DNA of 25,267 nucleotides from Proteiniphilum sp. UBA4977 (GCA_002398565.1 DGZP01000028.1:3289-28555); one strand, 5' to 3'. Counted from the first letter of the stretch, positions 1-8,463 are shown. A program made the numbers and translations. The notes: generated by a model not told the origin, from the letters alone.

Positions 1-1293
1 CGGAACTTCACCGGCATGGGAATCCTCTCCACTCTCTTCTTTCTGATGGTGGGTACCGTGCTGACGATCATCGTGCAGTCCTCCAGCGCAACGGTAGCAC
101 TGACATTGATCATGGCTGCACAGGGATGGATCGACTTTCCCAGTGCGGCGGCCATGATCCTGGGAGAGAACATAGGCACCACCATCACCGCCAACCTGGC
201 AGCCATCCCGGCCAACCTTTCCGCAAAGCGGACTGCCTTTGCCCACTTCATGTTCAACGTGATGGGAGTGATCTGGATGCTCATTATCTTCAAACATTTT
301 GTGCAGATGGTTGACAACCTCGTGCCCGGCTTCGCCTCGGTTCATCCTTCCGGTATTACCACCTTTGTGACTTCACTCTCTCCCGATGAATACACACAGA
401 TATCAACTCTATCACGGTCGGAACTCACCCCGGAGCTGGCAGCTTTGCAGGACAAGTACCACACTTACCAGTCGGCCACCTCTTATGGGCTTTCACTCTT
501 CCACACTTTGTTCAACATCTGTAACGTCACATTGATGATCTGGTTTGTGAAACTCTACGAAAAGATCTGTCTCACCCTGATCAGGCCAAAAAAGGGAGAA
601 GAAGAAGACGAAGAGTTCATATTGCAATATATCTCTACCGGGCTGGCTTCTACCGACGAGCTCTCCATCCTGCAGGCAGAGAAAGAAGTGGAAGTATATG
701 TCACCCGTGTGAAGAAGATGTTTGGCTTTGTGAAAAAGATGACCAACCTGAAGAACAGCGACAAGAAGTTTCTCAAACTCTACAACCGGACCGAAAAATA
801 CGAAGATATCAGCGACCGGATGGAGGTGGAAATCGGTTCTTATCTGAGCAAGGTGGCCGAGGGAAAGTTAAGCCATCTGAGCAAGGAGCGGGTACGCTCT
901 ATCCTGCGGGCGGTAACCGAAATAGAGAGTATTGCCGACTCGGCCTGCAACATTGCGCGTCACCTGAAGCGGAAGATGGAAGCTGAAACAGAATTTGAGG
1001 AGTACATCCTTGAAAGCATCAACTCCATGTACGAACTGATGGACAAGGCTCTCGAGAACATGCAAAACCTGCTGAAAAACAAGAAGGTCACGGAGTCTGA
1101 TCTGGCAAACAGCAAGCATATAGAAAACAGCATCAACGAAAAAAGAAATCTGTTGAAGCAGGAGAATGTGGAGAACCTCAATCTGAAGCGCTACTCCTAT
1201 CAGAACGGCGTATTTTACATTGACATCATCTCGGATTGTGAGCGGATGGGTGATTACATCATCAATGTGATTGAATCACTGGAAAAAAAATAA
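1..1293 (+). CDS. Na/Pi cotransporter family protein, 5'-truncated
   Basis: This is the C-terminal part of a sodium-dependent phosphate transporter of the NptA / Na-Pi cotransporter II type, an inner-membrane protein. The reading frame is open to the first base, so the gene starts upstream and the methionine at base 16 is internal. The visible part begins in the second membrane repeat, with the family signature QSSSA (about residues 27-31) and the GENIGTT motif some 30 residues later. Hydrophobic segments follow to about residue 190. The remaining 230 residues are charged and helical, like the PhoU-type domain carried by this family. The stop is 12 bases before the next gene, so the two may be co-transcribed. 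Family assignment is firm; phosphate as substrate is inferred from the family. Confidence 0.9.
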   Translation, partial: RNFTGMGILSTLFFLMVGTVLTIIVQSSSATVALTLIMAAQGWIDFPSAAAMILGENIGTTITANLAAIPANLSAKRTAFAHFMFNVMGVIWMLIIFKHFVQMVDNLVPGFASVHPSGITTFVTSLSPDEYTQISTLSRSELTPELAALQDKYHTYQSATSYGLSLFHTLFNICNVTLMIWFVKLYEKICLTLIRPKKGEEEDEEFILQYISTGLASTDELSILQAEKEVEVYVTRVKKMFGFVKKMTNLKNSDKKFLKLYNRTEKYEDISDRMEVEIGSYLSKVAEGKLSHLSKERVRSILRAVTEIESIADSACNIARHLKRKMEAETEFEEYILESINSMYELMDKALENMQNLLKNKKVTESDLANSKHIENSINEKRNLLKQENVENLNLKRYSYQNGVFYIDIISDCERMGDYIINVIESLEKK

Positions 1294-1305
1294 AATTAAA
1301 AACAA

Positions 1306-1644
1306 ATGAACGACTGGAAAAAAAGACTGGATATTGTCTACTCCACCAATCCAGACTATCATTATAACAAGGAGAACGAAGAGGCTACAGAGACGTTGCC
1401 CAAAGAAAAACAGCCGTTGCGTATCAGCCTCGATAAGCGGAACCGAAAAGGCAAGGCGGTGACACTGATCACCGGCTTCACAGGGAAGGACCTCGACCTG
1501 CAGGAGCTGGGCAAGATGCTGAAAATGAAATGCGGCGTGGGCGGATCGGCCAAGGAGGGTGAGATCATCGTCCAGGGCGATCACCGTGAAAAGGTGTTGG
1601 GTATTTTGCAAAAGGAGGGATATGTCAAATCTCGCATCATCTGA
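1306..1644 (+). CDS. SUI1/YciH-like translation initiation factor
   Basis: A 112-residue protein of the SUI1 (eIF1-like) family, bacterial YciH type. The first 35 residues are a polar tail with the RLDIVYSTNP block that is common in these proteins. The SUI1 fold follows from about residue 38, including ITGFTGKDLDLQELGK and the CGVGGSAKEGEIIVQGDH block, which correspond to the conserved core and the GxGG loop. In eukaryotes SUI1 governs start-codon fidelity; the role of the bacterial form is less settled. The start has no Shine-Dalgarno site, only A-rich sequence. The end of the gene overlaps the start of the helicase gene by 23 bases in another frame, which suggests translational coupling. 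Confidence 0.92.
   Translation: MNDWKKRLDIVYSTNPDYHYNKENEEATETLPKEKQPLRISLDKRNRKGKAVTLITGFTGKDLDLQELGKMLKMKCGVGGSAKEGEIIVQGDHREKVLGILQKEGYVKSRII
1611..1619 (+). promoter_or_regulatory. Shine-Dalgarno site of the helicase gene
   Basis: AAAGGAGGG lies 2 bases before the ATG at 1622, inside the end of the SUI1-like gene. A full-strength site is uncommon in this phylum and absent from most other starts in this window. It decides the helicase start at 1622 against an upstream in-frame ATG at 1559 that would overlap the SUI1-like gene much further. Confidence 0.7.
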
Positions 1645-4600
1645 GAGACACAGCCTCAATGTGATCAAAGCGTCTGCCGGATCGGGAAAAACACACCGGC
1701 TGACGGGTGAATACCTGTGGCTGCTCTTCTCCGGGCCACAACGTTACCGCCATATTCTTGCGGTAACCTTTACCAACAAGGCGACCGACGAAATGAAGTC
1801 TCGCATTGTGACAGAGCTGTACCGGCTGGCATCGGGCGAAGATTCCGCATACTTGCGTGCACTGATGCAGGATTATGACTTGGATGAACAATCGGTTCGT
1901 TCACAGGCAAAAACAATTCTGGAAAATATATTACACGACTATTCGTCATTCTCCATCAGCACCATCGACCGTTTTTTTCAGCAGACCATGCGTGCTTTTA
2001 CACGTGAGATGGGCCTGTCGGGAGGATACAACATCGAATTGGATGAATCTTCCTACCTGATGGAGACGGTAGATCTGATGCTCTCGGAGCTGGGACAGCA
2101 TGAAAACAGGCAACTTGCCGACTGGCTGCTGCTCTTTATGCAGCAGAACATTGAGGAGAGCAGGAGCTGGAAGATAAACCGTCAGGTACTTGATCTGGCG
2201 GGGCAATTAACGAATGAGACCTACAAGTCGTTCTCCCGGGAGGAGCAGGCGAAAATTCACGACAAGGAGTATCTACTTTCTTATCAGCAAACGCTTCGAA
2301 AAATTATCCGCGATTTTGAAAGAGCGGTGAAAGAGACAGGTGAAAAGGGACTTAACCTGATGAACCGTTTCGGTTTACATTATACCGACTTCAGCGGCGG
2401 AAGCCGTTCTCCATTCACTCATTTCACAAAATGGGCCAACGGAGAGATGAAACTACCCTCCAATACATTTATCAATCTGACTGATAATATACAAAGATGG
2501 ACAACCAAAACCACCCCACCCGAGAAGCGGTCGGCCATTGAATCTGCATTTTCTGCGGGACTGAACGATGTGGTGAGAGAGGCTGTCACACTTTTCAACA
2601 ACAACATTCCTTACAATTCCGCACAAAGCATCCTCCGCAATTTCTATACTCTCGGCATCCTCAACGATATCAAAATACGATTGCGCAAGCTGCAACAGGA
2701 GAACAACACCCTCTTTCTTTCCGACACCACGGAATTGCTGAACAACATGATTGCCGGCACCGACTCTCCCTTTATCTACGAGAAGACGGGCACGCGTATC
2801 GCACACTACATGATCGACGAGTTTCAGGATACCTCGCGCATGCAGTGGAACAATTTCAAGCCGCTGGTAGGTGAAAGCCTCGCTTCGGGAAATTTCAACC
2901 TGATTGTGGGCGACGTGAAACAGAGTATCTACCGGTTTCGCAACTCAGACTGGCGCTTGCTGGAGAGACAGGTAGGAGACGATTTCCAGGATAGAAACAT
3001 CCGGGAACATGTGCTGGACACCAACTGGCGTAGTGATACCAACATAGTGCAGTTCAACAATGCCTTCTTTACCCAGGCCCCTGTCATTCTTCAACATGAT
3101 TTCAATGCAGCCGTGCCGGGTTTAACCGACACCCAGATCACCGACGCTTACCGCGATGCATGTCAACATGTTCCGGCAACGAAGACTGAAAGTGGCGGAC
3201 AGGTACGAATCACCTTTCTGAATGATGATAAAGTGAAAGAAACCAGTTGGAAGGAGAATGTACTGGAGCAGCTCCCATATGAGATTGAACGTTTGCAGGA
3301 CCAGGGATTCGCGTTAAAGGACATCTCCGTGGTGGTAAGGTGGAATTACGAAGCGGCGGAAGTGGCCGCGAGGCTGCTTTCTTACAAAAAAAATCATCCG
3401 GAATCATCTTACAGATTCGACCTCATCTCAAATGAAGCACTGCTCATTGGCAACGCACGAAGTGTGAGGGCAGTAATCGCATTGATGCGCCACTTCCATA
3501 ATCCGAAGGATGACACACACCGGATGATGGCAGCCTTTGAATACAATAAAGTGATACAGCGCCAGGGGGAAGAGATGACCACCGACTTTCCCGAAGAGGT
3601 GAAGCAACAGTTGAATGAGATGGCTTCACTTCCCTTTTATGACATGATTGAACGCTTCTTCAGGCTCACCGGCGATACACTCCGTGAACAGGAAAATGCA
3701 TATATTCAGGCTTTCCTGGATATCGCATTGAAGTTCGGTACCCGCACCACGACCGACTTGGGGGCATTCCTCGATTGGTGGGATGAGAAGGGATGCAGGA
3801 AGGCGCTCTTCTCGCCGGAGGAGCAGGATGCCATTCGTCTGATTACCATCCACAAATCGAAAGGACTCGGTTTCGGTGTCGTGATTATGCCCTTTGTAGA
3901 TTGGAAAGTGGATCACGCCCCCACACACAACGACATCATCTGGTGCAAGCCGGATACGGCCCCCTTCGACGGGCTGGGTGTGGTTCCCCTGAAATATGGG
4001 AAAGTACTTGTCGATACAATTTTCAGGGACGATTATCTGAATGAAAAACGATTTACCTATATCGATAACCTCAATCTGTTGTATGTGGCCTTTACGCGGG
4101 CCATGCACAGGTTGATCCTGTTTGCACCCAAACCCGATAAAACGGAACCGGTCGCCAACGTGGCCGATCTCCTGTGGCGCAGTATTTCGGAACAGTTCAC
4201 TATTTCAGGCCATTTTACAGAAGATGAGACAAGCTGTTCTTTCACTTTTGGTGAACCATCTCTGCATCTGAGTGGTAAAAACAAGGGGATTCCGACATAT
4301 AAAACAGGAAAATGGGAGTCGTTTCCCTTCAACAACCGGTTGAAGTTGCGGTTGAACTCCATAGGCTTCTTCAGCGACGACGGGCGTCGTGATTACGGGA
4401 AGATGATGCACGAGCTTGTAAGTAATGTGGAGACCCTGGCAGATATTCCTCAGGCAGTGGGGCAGAAGATTTCTGCCGGTGAGCTGCAGGAACGGGACAG
4501 GGAAAGTACTATCCGTGAATTGACAGGCTTTCTCTCAATGCCGGAAATAAGCGAATGGTACTGTAACCGGTACACCGTGTTAAACGAAGCACAAGTATTA

Positions 4601-4807
4601 CATCCCCTCACGGGACTAAGCCGTCCGGACCGGGTGATGATTGGTCCAGATGAAGTGATCGTGGCCGACTACAAATTCGGAGAGGTGGAAGACCAGCAAT
4701 ATATCCGGCAGGTACAGCGTTACATGAAAGCCGTCGAAGAGATGGGCTTCAGGCATGTGAAAGGGTTTGTTGTATATCTGAAGCTTGGCATCATTGTTCC
4801 GGTATAA
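1622..4807 (+). CDS. AddA/RecB-like UvrD-family helicase with C-terminal nuclease domain
   Basis: A 1061-residue superfamily 1A helicase. In order: Walker A ASAGSGKT (residues 17-24), motif Ia AVTFTNKATDEM, Walker B region MIDEFQDTS near residue 397, motif III GDVKQSIYRFRNSDW near 429, motif IV NWRSDTN near 466, motif V ITIHKSKGL near 741 and motif VI YVAFTRAMHR near 821. A PD-(D/E)XK nuclease module ends the protein: the His of KMMHE near 927, then RPDRV and the D-Y-K of VADYKFGE near 1014. This layout matches AddA, which acts in double-strand break processing and recombination. The usual partner AddB is not next to it; the following gene is convergent. AddA is the best call, but a stand-alone UvrD-nuclease is possible. 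Confidence 0.88.
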   Translation: MSNLASSERHSLNVIKASAGSGKTHRLTGEYLWLLFSGPQRYRHILAVTFTNKATDEMKSRIVTELYRLASGEDSAYLRALMQDYDLDEQSVRSQAKTILENILHDYSSFSISTIDRFFQQTMRAFTREMGLSGGYNIELDESSYLMETVDLMLSELGQHENRQLADWLLLFMQQNIEESRSWKINRQVLDLAGQLTNETYKSFSREEQAKIHDKEYLLSYQQTLRKIIRDFERAVKETGEKGLNLMNRFGLHYTDFSGGSRSPFTHFTKWANGEMKLPSNTFINLTDNIQRWTTKTTPPEKRSAIESAFSAGLNDVVREAVTLFNNNIPYNSAQSILRNFYTLGILNDIKIRLRKLQQENNTLFLSDTTELLNNMIAGTDSPFIYEKTGTRIAHYMIDEFQDTSRMQWNNFKPLVGESLASGNFNLIVGDVKQSIYRFRNSDWRLLERQVGDDFQDRNIREHVLDTNWRSDTNIVQFNNAFFTQAPVILQHDFNAAVPGLTDTQITDAYRDACQHVPATKTESGGQVRITFLNDDKVKETSWKENVLEQLPYEIERLQDQGFALKDISVVVRWNYEAAEVAARLLSYKKNHPESSYRFDLISNEALLIGNARSVRAVIALMRHFHNPKDDTHRMMAAFEYNKVIQRQGEEMTTDFPEEVKQQLNEMASLPFYDMIERFFRLTGDTLREQENAYIQAFLDIALKFGTRTTTDLGAFLDWWDEKGCRKALFSPEEQDAIRLITIHKSKGLGFGVVIMPFVDWKVDHAPTHNDIIWCKPDTAPFDGLGVVPLKYGKVLVDTIFRDDYLNEKRFTYIDNLNLLYVAFTRAMHRLILFAPKPDKTEPVANVADLLWRSISEQFTISGHFTEDETSCSFTFGEPSLHLSGKNKGIPTYKTGKWESFPFNNRLKLRLNSIGFFSDDGRRDYGKMMHELVSNVETLADIPQAVGQKISAGELQERDRESTIRELTGFLSMPEISEWYCNRYTVLNEAQVLHPLTGLSRPDRVMIGPDEVIVADYKFGEVEDQQYIRQVQRYMKAVEEMGFRHVKGFVVYLKLGIIVPV

Positions 4808-4809
4808 AT

Positions 4810-4827
4810 AAAAGTATCGTCTTTTTT
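4810..4827. terminator. possible weak terminator between convergent genes
   Basis: The 21-base gap between the helicase and the convergent metallophosphoesterase contains AAAAG, a six-base loop, then CTTTTTT. The stem is only five weak pairs, so this is a guess based on position and the T run. Confidence 0.3.
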
Positions 4828-4828
4828 A

Positions 4829-6682
4829 TCAATAACTTACTCTCAATTTCACCAGCCGACCGTCCATTGCAGAGACAAACAGCTCGTTGCCATCCGTTGG
4901 CAGGATCATATTGATCAATCCGGTCGAAATCCGGTACTTCCAAAGAAAAGCACCATCTGAGGCTCGATAGGCGTAGATTAGTCCTTTGTCGGTCGGCGCG
5001 AAAACAATGCCATTCTTTTCTACCAGGGGTGTAGGTGCCAGCTCATAGCCCATATCTTCACCCGAAGAGATCCATTTCACTTTTCTTACCGGGTATGTGG
5101 CATCGATGGCCAGAATATTCCCATCCATCGTTTTAGCATATACAGTATGGCCGTCCTCAGAGATGCCGATGGATTCGCGCACCCTGTTTTCGGAATCATT
5201 ATACCGCCAGATCACCGCTCCTGTTTTTTCATCGAGCACCGTCATATACCGGTCGGGCGAGACCAGATAGACCCTCCCGCCGGCAGCCACCGGCACAGCC
5301 TGCGCCGGCGAGAACATTCGGTTTACTTGACCGTTGCTCCATATCCAGCGGGACTTCCCCGTTTCAACATCGATTGCATAAAATTCATTGCCCCAGCTAC
5401 CAAAAAAGATCACCCCGTCCTTTATCAGTGGACGTGTGACGACAAAGTTTTTCACGCTGTCAAAATCCCACAAGGGGTTTCCGGTAGTAATATCCCAGGC
5501 ACGGCAATGACCGTCGCCCCCAGCCACCATCACCCTGTTTCCCGAACAGGCAGGAGAAGATACCACCGCCTTGTCGTTTTTAAGCCTGAATCGCTGACCT
5601 CCCGTGTGAATATCCAATCCATAAAGGTAGGAATCTGACGAGGCACACCAGACATTATTTCCATCAAGGATTGGTGTAGAATATACCTTTCCTCCGGTCT
5701 TAAAAATCCATACCGGTTGTCCGTTACCGGCATCAATGGCTTTTATCTCTCCAGCGGTATTTGTATAGAACAATTTTTCATCCTTCAGGACCATGCCACT
5801 ACCCATATCACTGTTCTCCTGCACGTTCCACACTTCCGAAACAGAAGGGTGGTGATAATTCATGTTGTAATCGGGACGAGGCGGATTAACTTCCCACGAA
5901 GGTCTGCGGGAAGCAGGGGAGATGAGCCAGGGAGGACGCGTTTCTCCTGAGGATATCCGTTCCTGCAGAATAATTGAATCCGCGTCTACTGTAATCAATG
6001 TATATCCCCCACTTGCTTCATTTTTGCGGAGGTTGGAACGACACATCGCGGCCGGTACTCCTTCAAGATTCATTGCCCGGTTGGCATGTCCATGACCGCA
6101 TAACATCAGCTTCACGTTATAAGGACGTAAAGCATCCATCACCTCAAACCAGTTATTCAACCCTTTGTCCATGGGATAATGGTTCACGTAGATAATGGGT
6201 AGATTGGTATCCGTTTCTTTGAGTTCCTTAAAAAGCCAGGTGAGGTTCTCACGTGGTATCTGTCCCGGTCCCATGCGCATATTGGGCCCGGAAGACAACC
6301 CGATAAACTTGTACCCGTTGTATTCAAATCCAAATGTGTCGTTACCAAACACTCTGAGAAAATCGTTTGTTCCGCTTTCAGACCAGTTGGAATCATGATT
6401 ACCGGGAATCGCGTAAAAAGGCACCCTCAGATCGTCGAGCAAACACTTCGCGGTGCGCAGCTCATCGTAAGAGCCAAACTCAGTCACATCGCCGCAAACA
6501 ATCACAAAAGCAATATTGTTCTGTCTGTTGATATCCTGTACCGTGCGGTGGAGATCCGCATCGTTATCCGGACTACCCGCGTGCGTATCCGTAATCAGGG
6601 CGAAGGTAAAGGAACTCCGGGGCTGCGCAGAAGTAGCGAAGCCGAAAATAATCATAAGAAGAATTGACAACAATTTCTTCAT
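4829..6682 (-). CDS. secreted metallophosphoesterase fused to a PQQ-type beta-propeller
   Basis: A 617-residue exported protein. A signal peptide covers about residues 1-19. A calcineurin-like metallophosphoesterase domain follows with all usual metal ligands: D32-x-H34, G64-D65, G94-N-H-D97, N167-H168 and G196-H-G-H199. From about residue 285 to the end there are repeated blades of the PQQ/BamB-like type, with recurring units such as AIDAGNGQPVWIFKTGG, GLDIHTGGQRFRL and AIDVETGKSRWIW. The propeller may bind a substrate, partner or cell-wall component; the phosphoester substrate cannot be read from the sequence. It lies 12 bases downstream of a secreted esterase gene on the same strand, so both are probably transcribed from the promoter near 7543. 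Confidence 0.88.
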   Translation of the reverse strand: MKKLLSILLMIIFGFATSAQPRSSFTFALITDTHAGSPDNDADLHRTVQDINRQNNIAFVIVCGDVTEFGSYDELRTAKCLLDDLRVPFYAIPGNHDSNWSESGTNDFLRVFGNDTFGFEYNGYKFIGLSSGPNMRMGPGQIPRENLTWLFKELKETDTNLPIIYVNHYPMDKGLNNWFEVMDALRPYNVKLMLCGHGHANRAMNLEGVPAAMCRSNLRKNEASGGYTLITVDADSIILQERISSGETRPPWLISPASRRPSWEVNPPRPDYNMNYHHPSVSEVWNVQENSDMGSGMVLKDEKLFYTNTAGEIKAIDAGNGQPVWIFKTGGKVYSTPILDGNNVWCASSDSYLYGLDIHTGGQRFRLKNDKAVVSSPACSGNRVMVAGGDGHCRAWDITTGNPLWDFDSVKNFVVTRPLIKDGVIFFGSWGNEFYAIDVETGKSRWIWSNGQVNRMFSPAQAVPVAAGGRVYLVSPDRYMTVLDEKTGAVIWRYNDSENRVRESIGISEDGHTVYAKTMDGNILAIDATYPVRKVKWISSGEDMGYELAPTPLVEKNGIVFAPTDKGLIYAYRASDGAFLWKYRISTGLINMILPTDGNELFVSAMDGRLVKLRVSY

Positions 6683-6694
6683 ACTTCTCGGAGT

Positions 6695-7519
6695 TTATTT
6701 ATTATTCGCCTTCTCAAAAAAATCGTGGAAGAAAAGCATCTGATATTTCACCGCATTATTCCAGTATGCCCAGTTATGTGCCCCGGGACGGGAGATAAAA
6801 TCGTGAGGTATATTACGGTATAGCAGTTCTTCATGCAGTCGTTTGTTCACCTGGTAAAAGAAATCTTCCGTACCACAGTCGATAATGATCCGCAGCGTGT
6901 TAGGTGTGAGCAGATAAAGCTGATTCATCACGGTATGGTTTTCCCAGTTAGCAGGGTGTTCACGTTGTGTCCCGATATACGCAGCCATGTTCCAGTTGTT
7001 GGGGAATGGGCGGATATCCACGCCGCCGCTCATGCTCCCGCATGCGCCAAAAACATCCTGATTGCGGAAAGCCAGGTACAATCCTCCGTGCCCACCCATA
7101 CTCAATCCGGTAATTGCCCGTCCCTCACGTGAGGGTATTGTCTTGTATTTCCCATCAATCCAGACAATCAGTTCGCGTGAGATAAATGTCTCGTACCGGT
7201 AAGTGGAATCAACAGGACTGTCCCAGTACCAGCTATCATAACCACCATCGGGACAAACGATCATCATATCATAATGATCGGCCAGCTCTTTAATATGAGG
7301 TACACCTTTAATCCAGCTATCATGGCGTCCACTGTGACCGTGCAGGAGATAAAGCACGGGAAATGTATTTTTCCCGTCGTAAGATTGCGGTTTAATCACA
7401 ACCGTTTTTATCTCTTTGGCCATTTTTTCGCTGAACACGCTTATTGTATCGACCGTTGCAGGGAAGACACCTACTGCAAAGAGTGCCTGTAACAGGACAA
7501 CAACTATAATTTTCTTCAT
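6695..7519 (-). CDS. secreted esterase, alpha/beta hydrolase (CE1 / esterase D-like)
   Basis: A 274-residue exported alpha/beta hydrolase. A signal peptide covers about residues 1-20. The oxyanion-side motif LLHGHSG is at 59-64, the nucleophile elbow GLSMGG carries Ser140, and Asp219 (in DCGTEDFF) and His248 (in PGAHNW) complete the triad. This pattern is typical of the feruloyl/acetyl-xylan esterase and S-formylglutathione hydrolase-like group, annotated in Bacteroidota as esterase family proteins. The natural ester is unknown. It is first in a two-gene operon with the metallophosphoesterase-propeller, which suggests sequential attack on an ester- and phosphate-decorated envelope or extracellular substrate; that is inference. 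Confidence 0.87.
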   Translation of the reverse strand: MKKIIVVVLLQALFAVGVFPATVDTISVFSEKMAKEIKTVVIKPQSYDGKNTFPVLYLLHGHSGRHDSWIKGVPHIKELADHYDMMIVCPDGGYDSWYWDSPVDSTYRYETFISRELIVWIDGKYKTIPSREGRAITGLSMGGHGGLYLAFRNQDVFGACGSMSGGVDIRPFPNNWNMAAYIGTQREHPANWENHTVMNQLYLLTPNTLRIIIDCGTEDFFYQVNKRLHEELLYRNIPHDFISRPGAHNWAYWNNAVKYQMLFFHDFFEKANNK

Positions 7520-7542
7520 GTATTATTTTATCATAGTTTCGT

Positions 7543-7572
7543 CAAAGATACAAAAAACAGAGGATGTATAAA
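7543..7572 (-). promoter_or_regulatory. promoter of the esterase operon
   Basis: On the - strand the -7 box TATCTTTG (7543-7550) matches TAnnTTTG exactly. An 18-base spacer separates it from TTTA (7569-7572), one change from the -33 TTTG. The start codon is about 24 bases downstream of the -7 box. Confidence 0.6.
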
Positions 7573-7735
7573 GTGACCTATCGTTTTATTTTCCCTAAAT
7601 ATTCTATTCCCGGTTACTTCAGAGCGAAACAATTCAGGTGGAAAAATGTTTTATTATTGTCGGTTGGTCTTGCGGGACGACATTGAACAATGCGATTCAT
7701 GCCTGACAATCAAAATAATAACATATATTAAAAAA

Positions 7736-8143
7736 ATGGATATACAATTTAGAATTGACAAGGAAAACCGGGGAAGCTTTTTTGTCGATCAGGAGGGACG
7801 TCAGGTTGCCGAGCTCGATTTCGAGGTAAATGACAATATACTGAACGCTTATCATACGGGTGTACGTCCCGAACTGGAAGGACAGGGCATTGCCGGAAGG
7901 CTCTTCAATGAGATGGTGAGATATGCCCGGAAAAATGAGTATAAGGTAATTCCTTCCTGTTCATATATTCTGGCCAAATTTCGCAGACATCCTGACAACT
8001 TTGCCGATCTATGGTATCACGCCGGAGATGAACCCACAGGGGAAGCGTGCGGCATCAGGCCGAAAAGACAGGAAGAAGTACATATAAAATATGGTGAGGC
8101 AGGCACCGAGGGAACATCTTTCAACGAGAAACGGACAAAATAG
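7736..8143 (+). CDS. small GNAT-fold N-acetyltransferase (YidJ/GNAT type PF14542)
   Basis: A 135-residue protein of the short GNAT-like family found as stand-alone proteins in many bacteria. The N-terminal strands (MDIQFRIDKENRGSFFV) lead to the acetyl-CoA binding block GVRPELEGQGIAGRL near residues 38-52. Then comes the diagnostic tail IPSCSYILAKFRRHPDNFADLW. About 40 extra, charged residues follow the usual end of the family. The start at 7736 was chosen because family similarity begins there and an A-rich stretch precedes it; an in-frame ATG at 7646 would add 30 unrelated residues. The acyl acceptor is unknown. No consensus promoter was found in the 216 bases upstream. Confidence 0.85.
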   Translation: MDIQFRIDKENRGSFFVDQEGRQVAELDFEVNDNILNAYHTGVRPELEGQGIAGRLFNEMVRYARKNEYKVIPSCSYILAKFRRHPDNFADLWYHAGDEPTGEACGIRPKRQEEVHIKYGEAGTEGTSFNEKRTK

Positions 8144-8163
8144 TAATAATCCCCCAAAATAGA

Positions 8164-8230
8164 CCATCGGATCGTTTTTGCAGTTATCTTTTGAATAAGA
8201 TATCTTTGTTCAGCAAAAACGTTCCGATGG
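8164..8230. repeat. 18-bp inverted repeat around a 31-base spacer
   Basis: The left arm 8164-8181 (CCATCGGATCGTTTTTGC) and right arm 8213-8230 (GCAAAAACGTTCCGATGG) are reverse complements with one mismatch (8172/8222). The 31-base spacer holds a 10-bp palindrome AAGATATCTT (8197-8206) and two near-copies of TATCTTT(T)G. The arms are much longer than expected by chance. No transposase lies nearby, and no T run follows as a terminator would need. Confidence 0.85.
8177..8208 (+). promoter_or_regulatory. consensus promoter inside the inverted repeat
   Basis: TTTG (8177-8180), a 20-base spacer and TATCTTTG (8201-8208) match the Bacteroidota -33/-7 consensus exactly. The -33 box lies in the left arm of the inverted repeat and the -7 box in the spacer. 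It points towards a 22-codon frame and then antisense to nagB, so no ordinary target gene is visible. Confidence 0.55.
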
Positions 8231-8295
8231 ATTTTAATCACCGCATCTTTATTCTGCGAGATAACCTAAATGCTTTTTTCGTGCCTTCGTTGTGA
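8227..8295 (+). CDS. 22-residue open frame behind the 8177 promoter; possible gene remnant or leader peptide
   Basis: An ATG 18 bases after the -7 box opens a frame of 22 codons ending in TGA. Its product (MDFNHRIFILRDNL, then NAFFVPSL) faintly recalls the extreme N-terminus of Xaa-Pro aminopeptidases, where an RI..LR....L.AFFVPS pattern is common, but it stops there. It could be the stump of a deleted gene still attached to its promoter, a leader peptide, or chance. There is no Shine-Dalgarno site. Confidence 0.2.
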   Translation: MDFNHRIFILRDNLNAFFVPSL

Positions 8296-8409
8296 TTTAC
8301 TGTAATACTTTTTGTTAACAACCATACCATGCTATTGTTCATAAAAATGATCGACAGGACGCGTTAAATATCAAGTAAAAAAAGTTAAGACATTACACAG
8401 AGAGGATAT

Positions 8410-8436
8410 AAAAAAAATGCGGACCAGGGATCCACA
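8410..8436 (-). terminator. intrinsic terminator of the nagB transcript
   Basis: Read on the - strand, TGTGGATC, a three-base loop CCT and GGTCCGCA form an 8-pair stem with two G-U pairs, followed at once by eight T residues. The wobble pairs become A-C mismatches on the other strand, so the element works in the - direction only. It lies 27 bases past the nagB stop. Confidence 0.75.
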
Positions 8437-8463
8437 CTTTTTACACTTTACATAATCCGGTTA

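Larger units (their letters stand above)
8144..8463. other. 320-base intergenic region between convergent genes
   Basis: This gap between the acetyltransferase (+) and nagB (-) holds an 18-bp inverted repeat with an embedded + strand promoter (8164-8230), a 22-codon open frame (8227-8295) and the intrinsic terminator of the nagB transcript (8410-8436). The rest, about 8296-8409, shows nothing recognisable. Confidence 0.7.

Noticed and set aside
3626..4108. 160-codon open frame on the - strand inside the helicase gene
   Set aside because: It is fully covered by the helicase frame with its conserved motifs and resembles no family; it is a shadow frame.
7122..7135. 14-bp perfect palindrome CCCTCACGTGAGGG within the esterase gene
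   Set aside because: It has no loop, lies within conserved coding sequence near the nucleophile Ser codon and has no T run. One such palindrome in 25 kb is weak evidence.
8164..8230. Reading the inverted repeat as an integron attC site or insertion-sequence remnant
   Set aside because: There are no RYYYAAC/GTTRRRY core sites, no transposase or integrase fragment and no target duplication.
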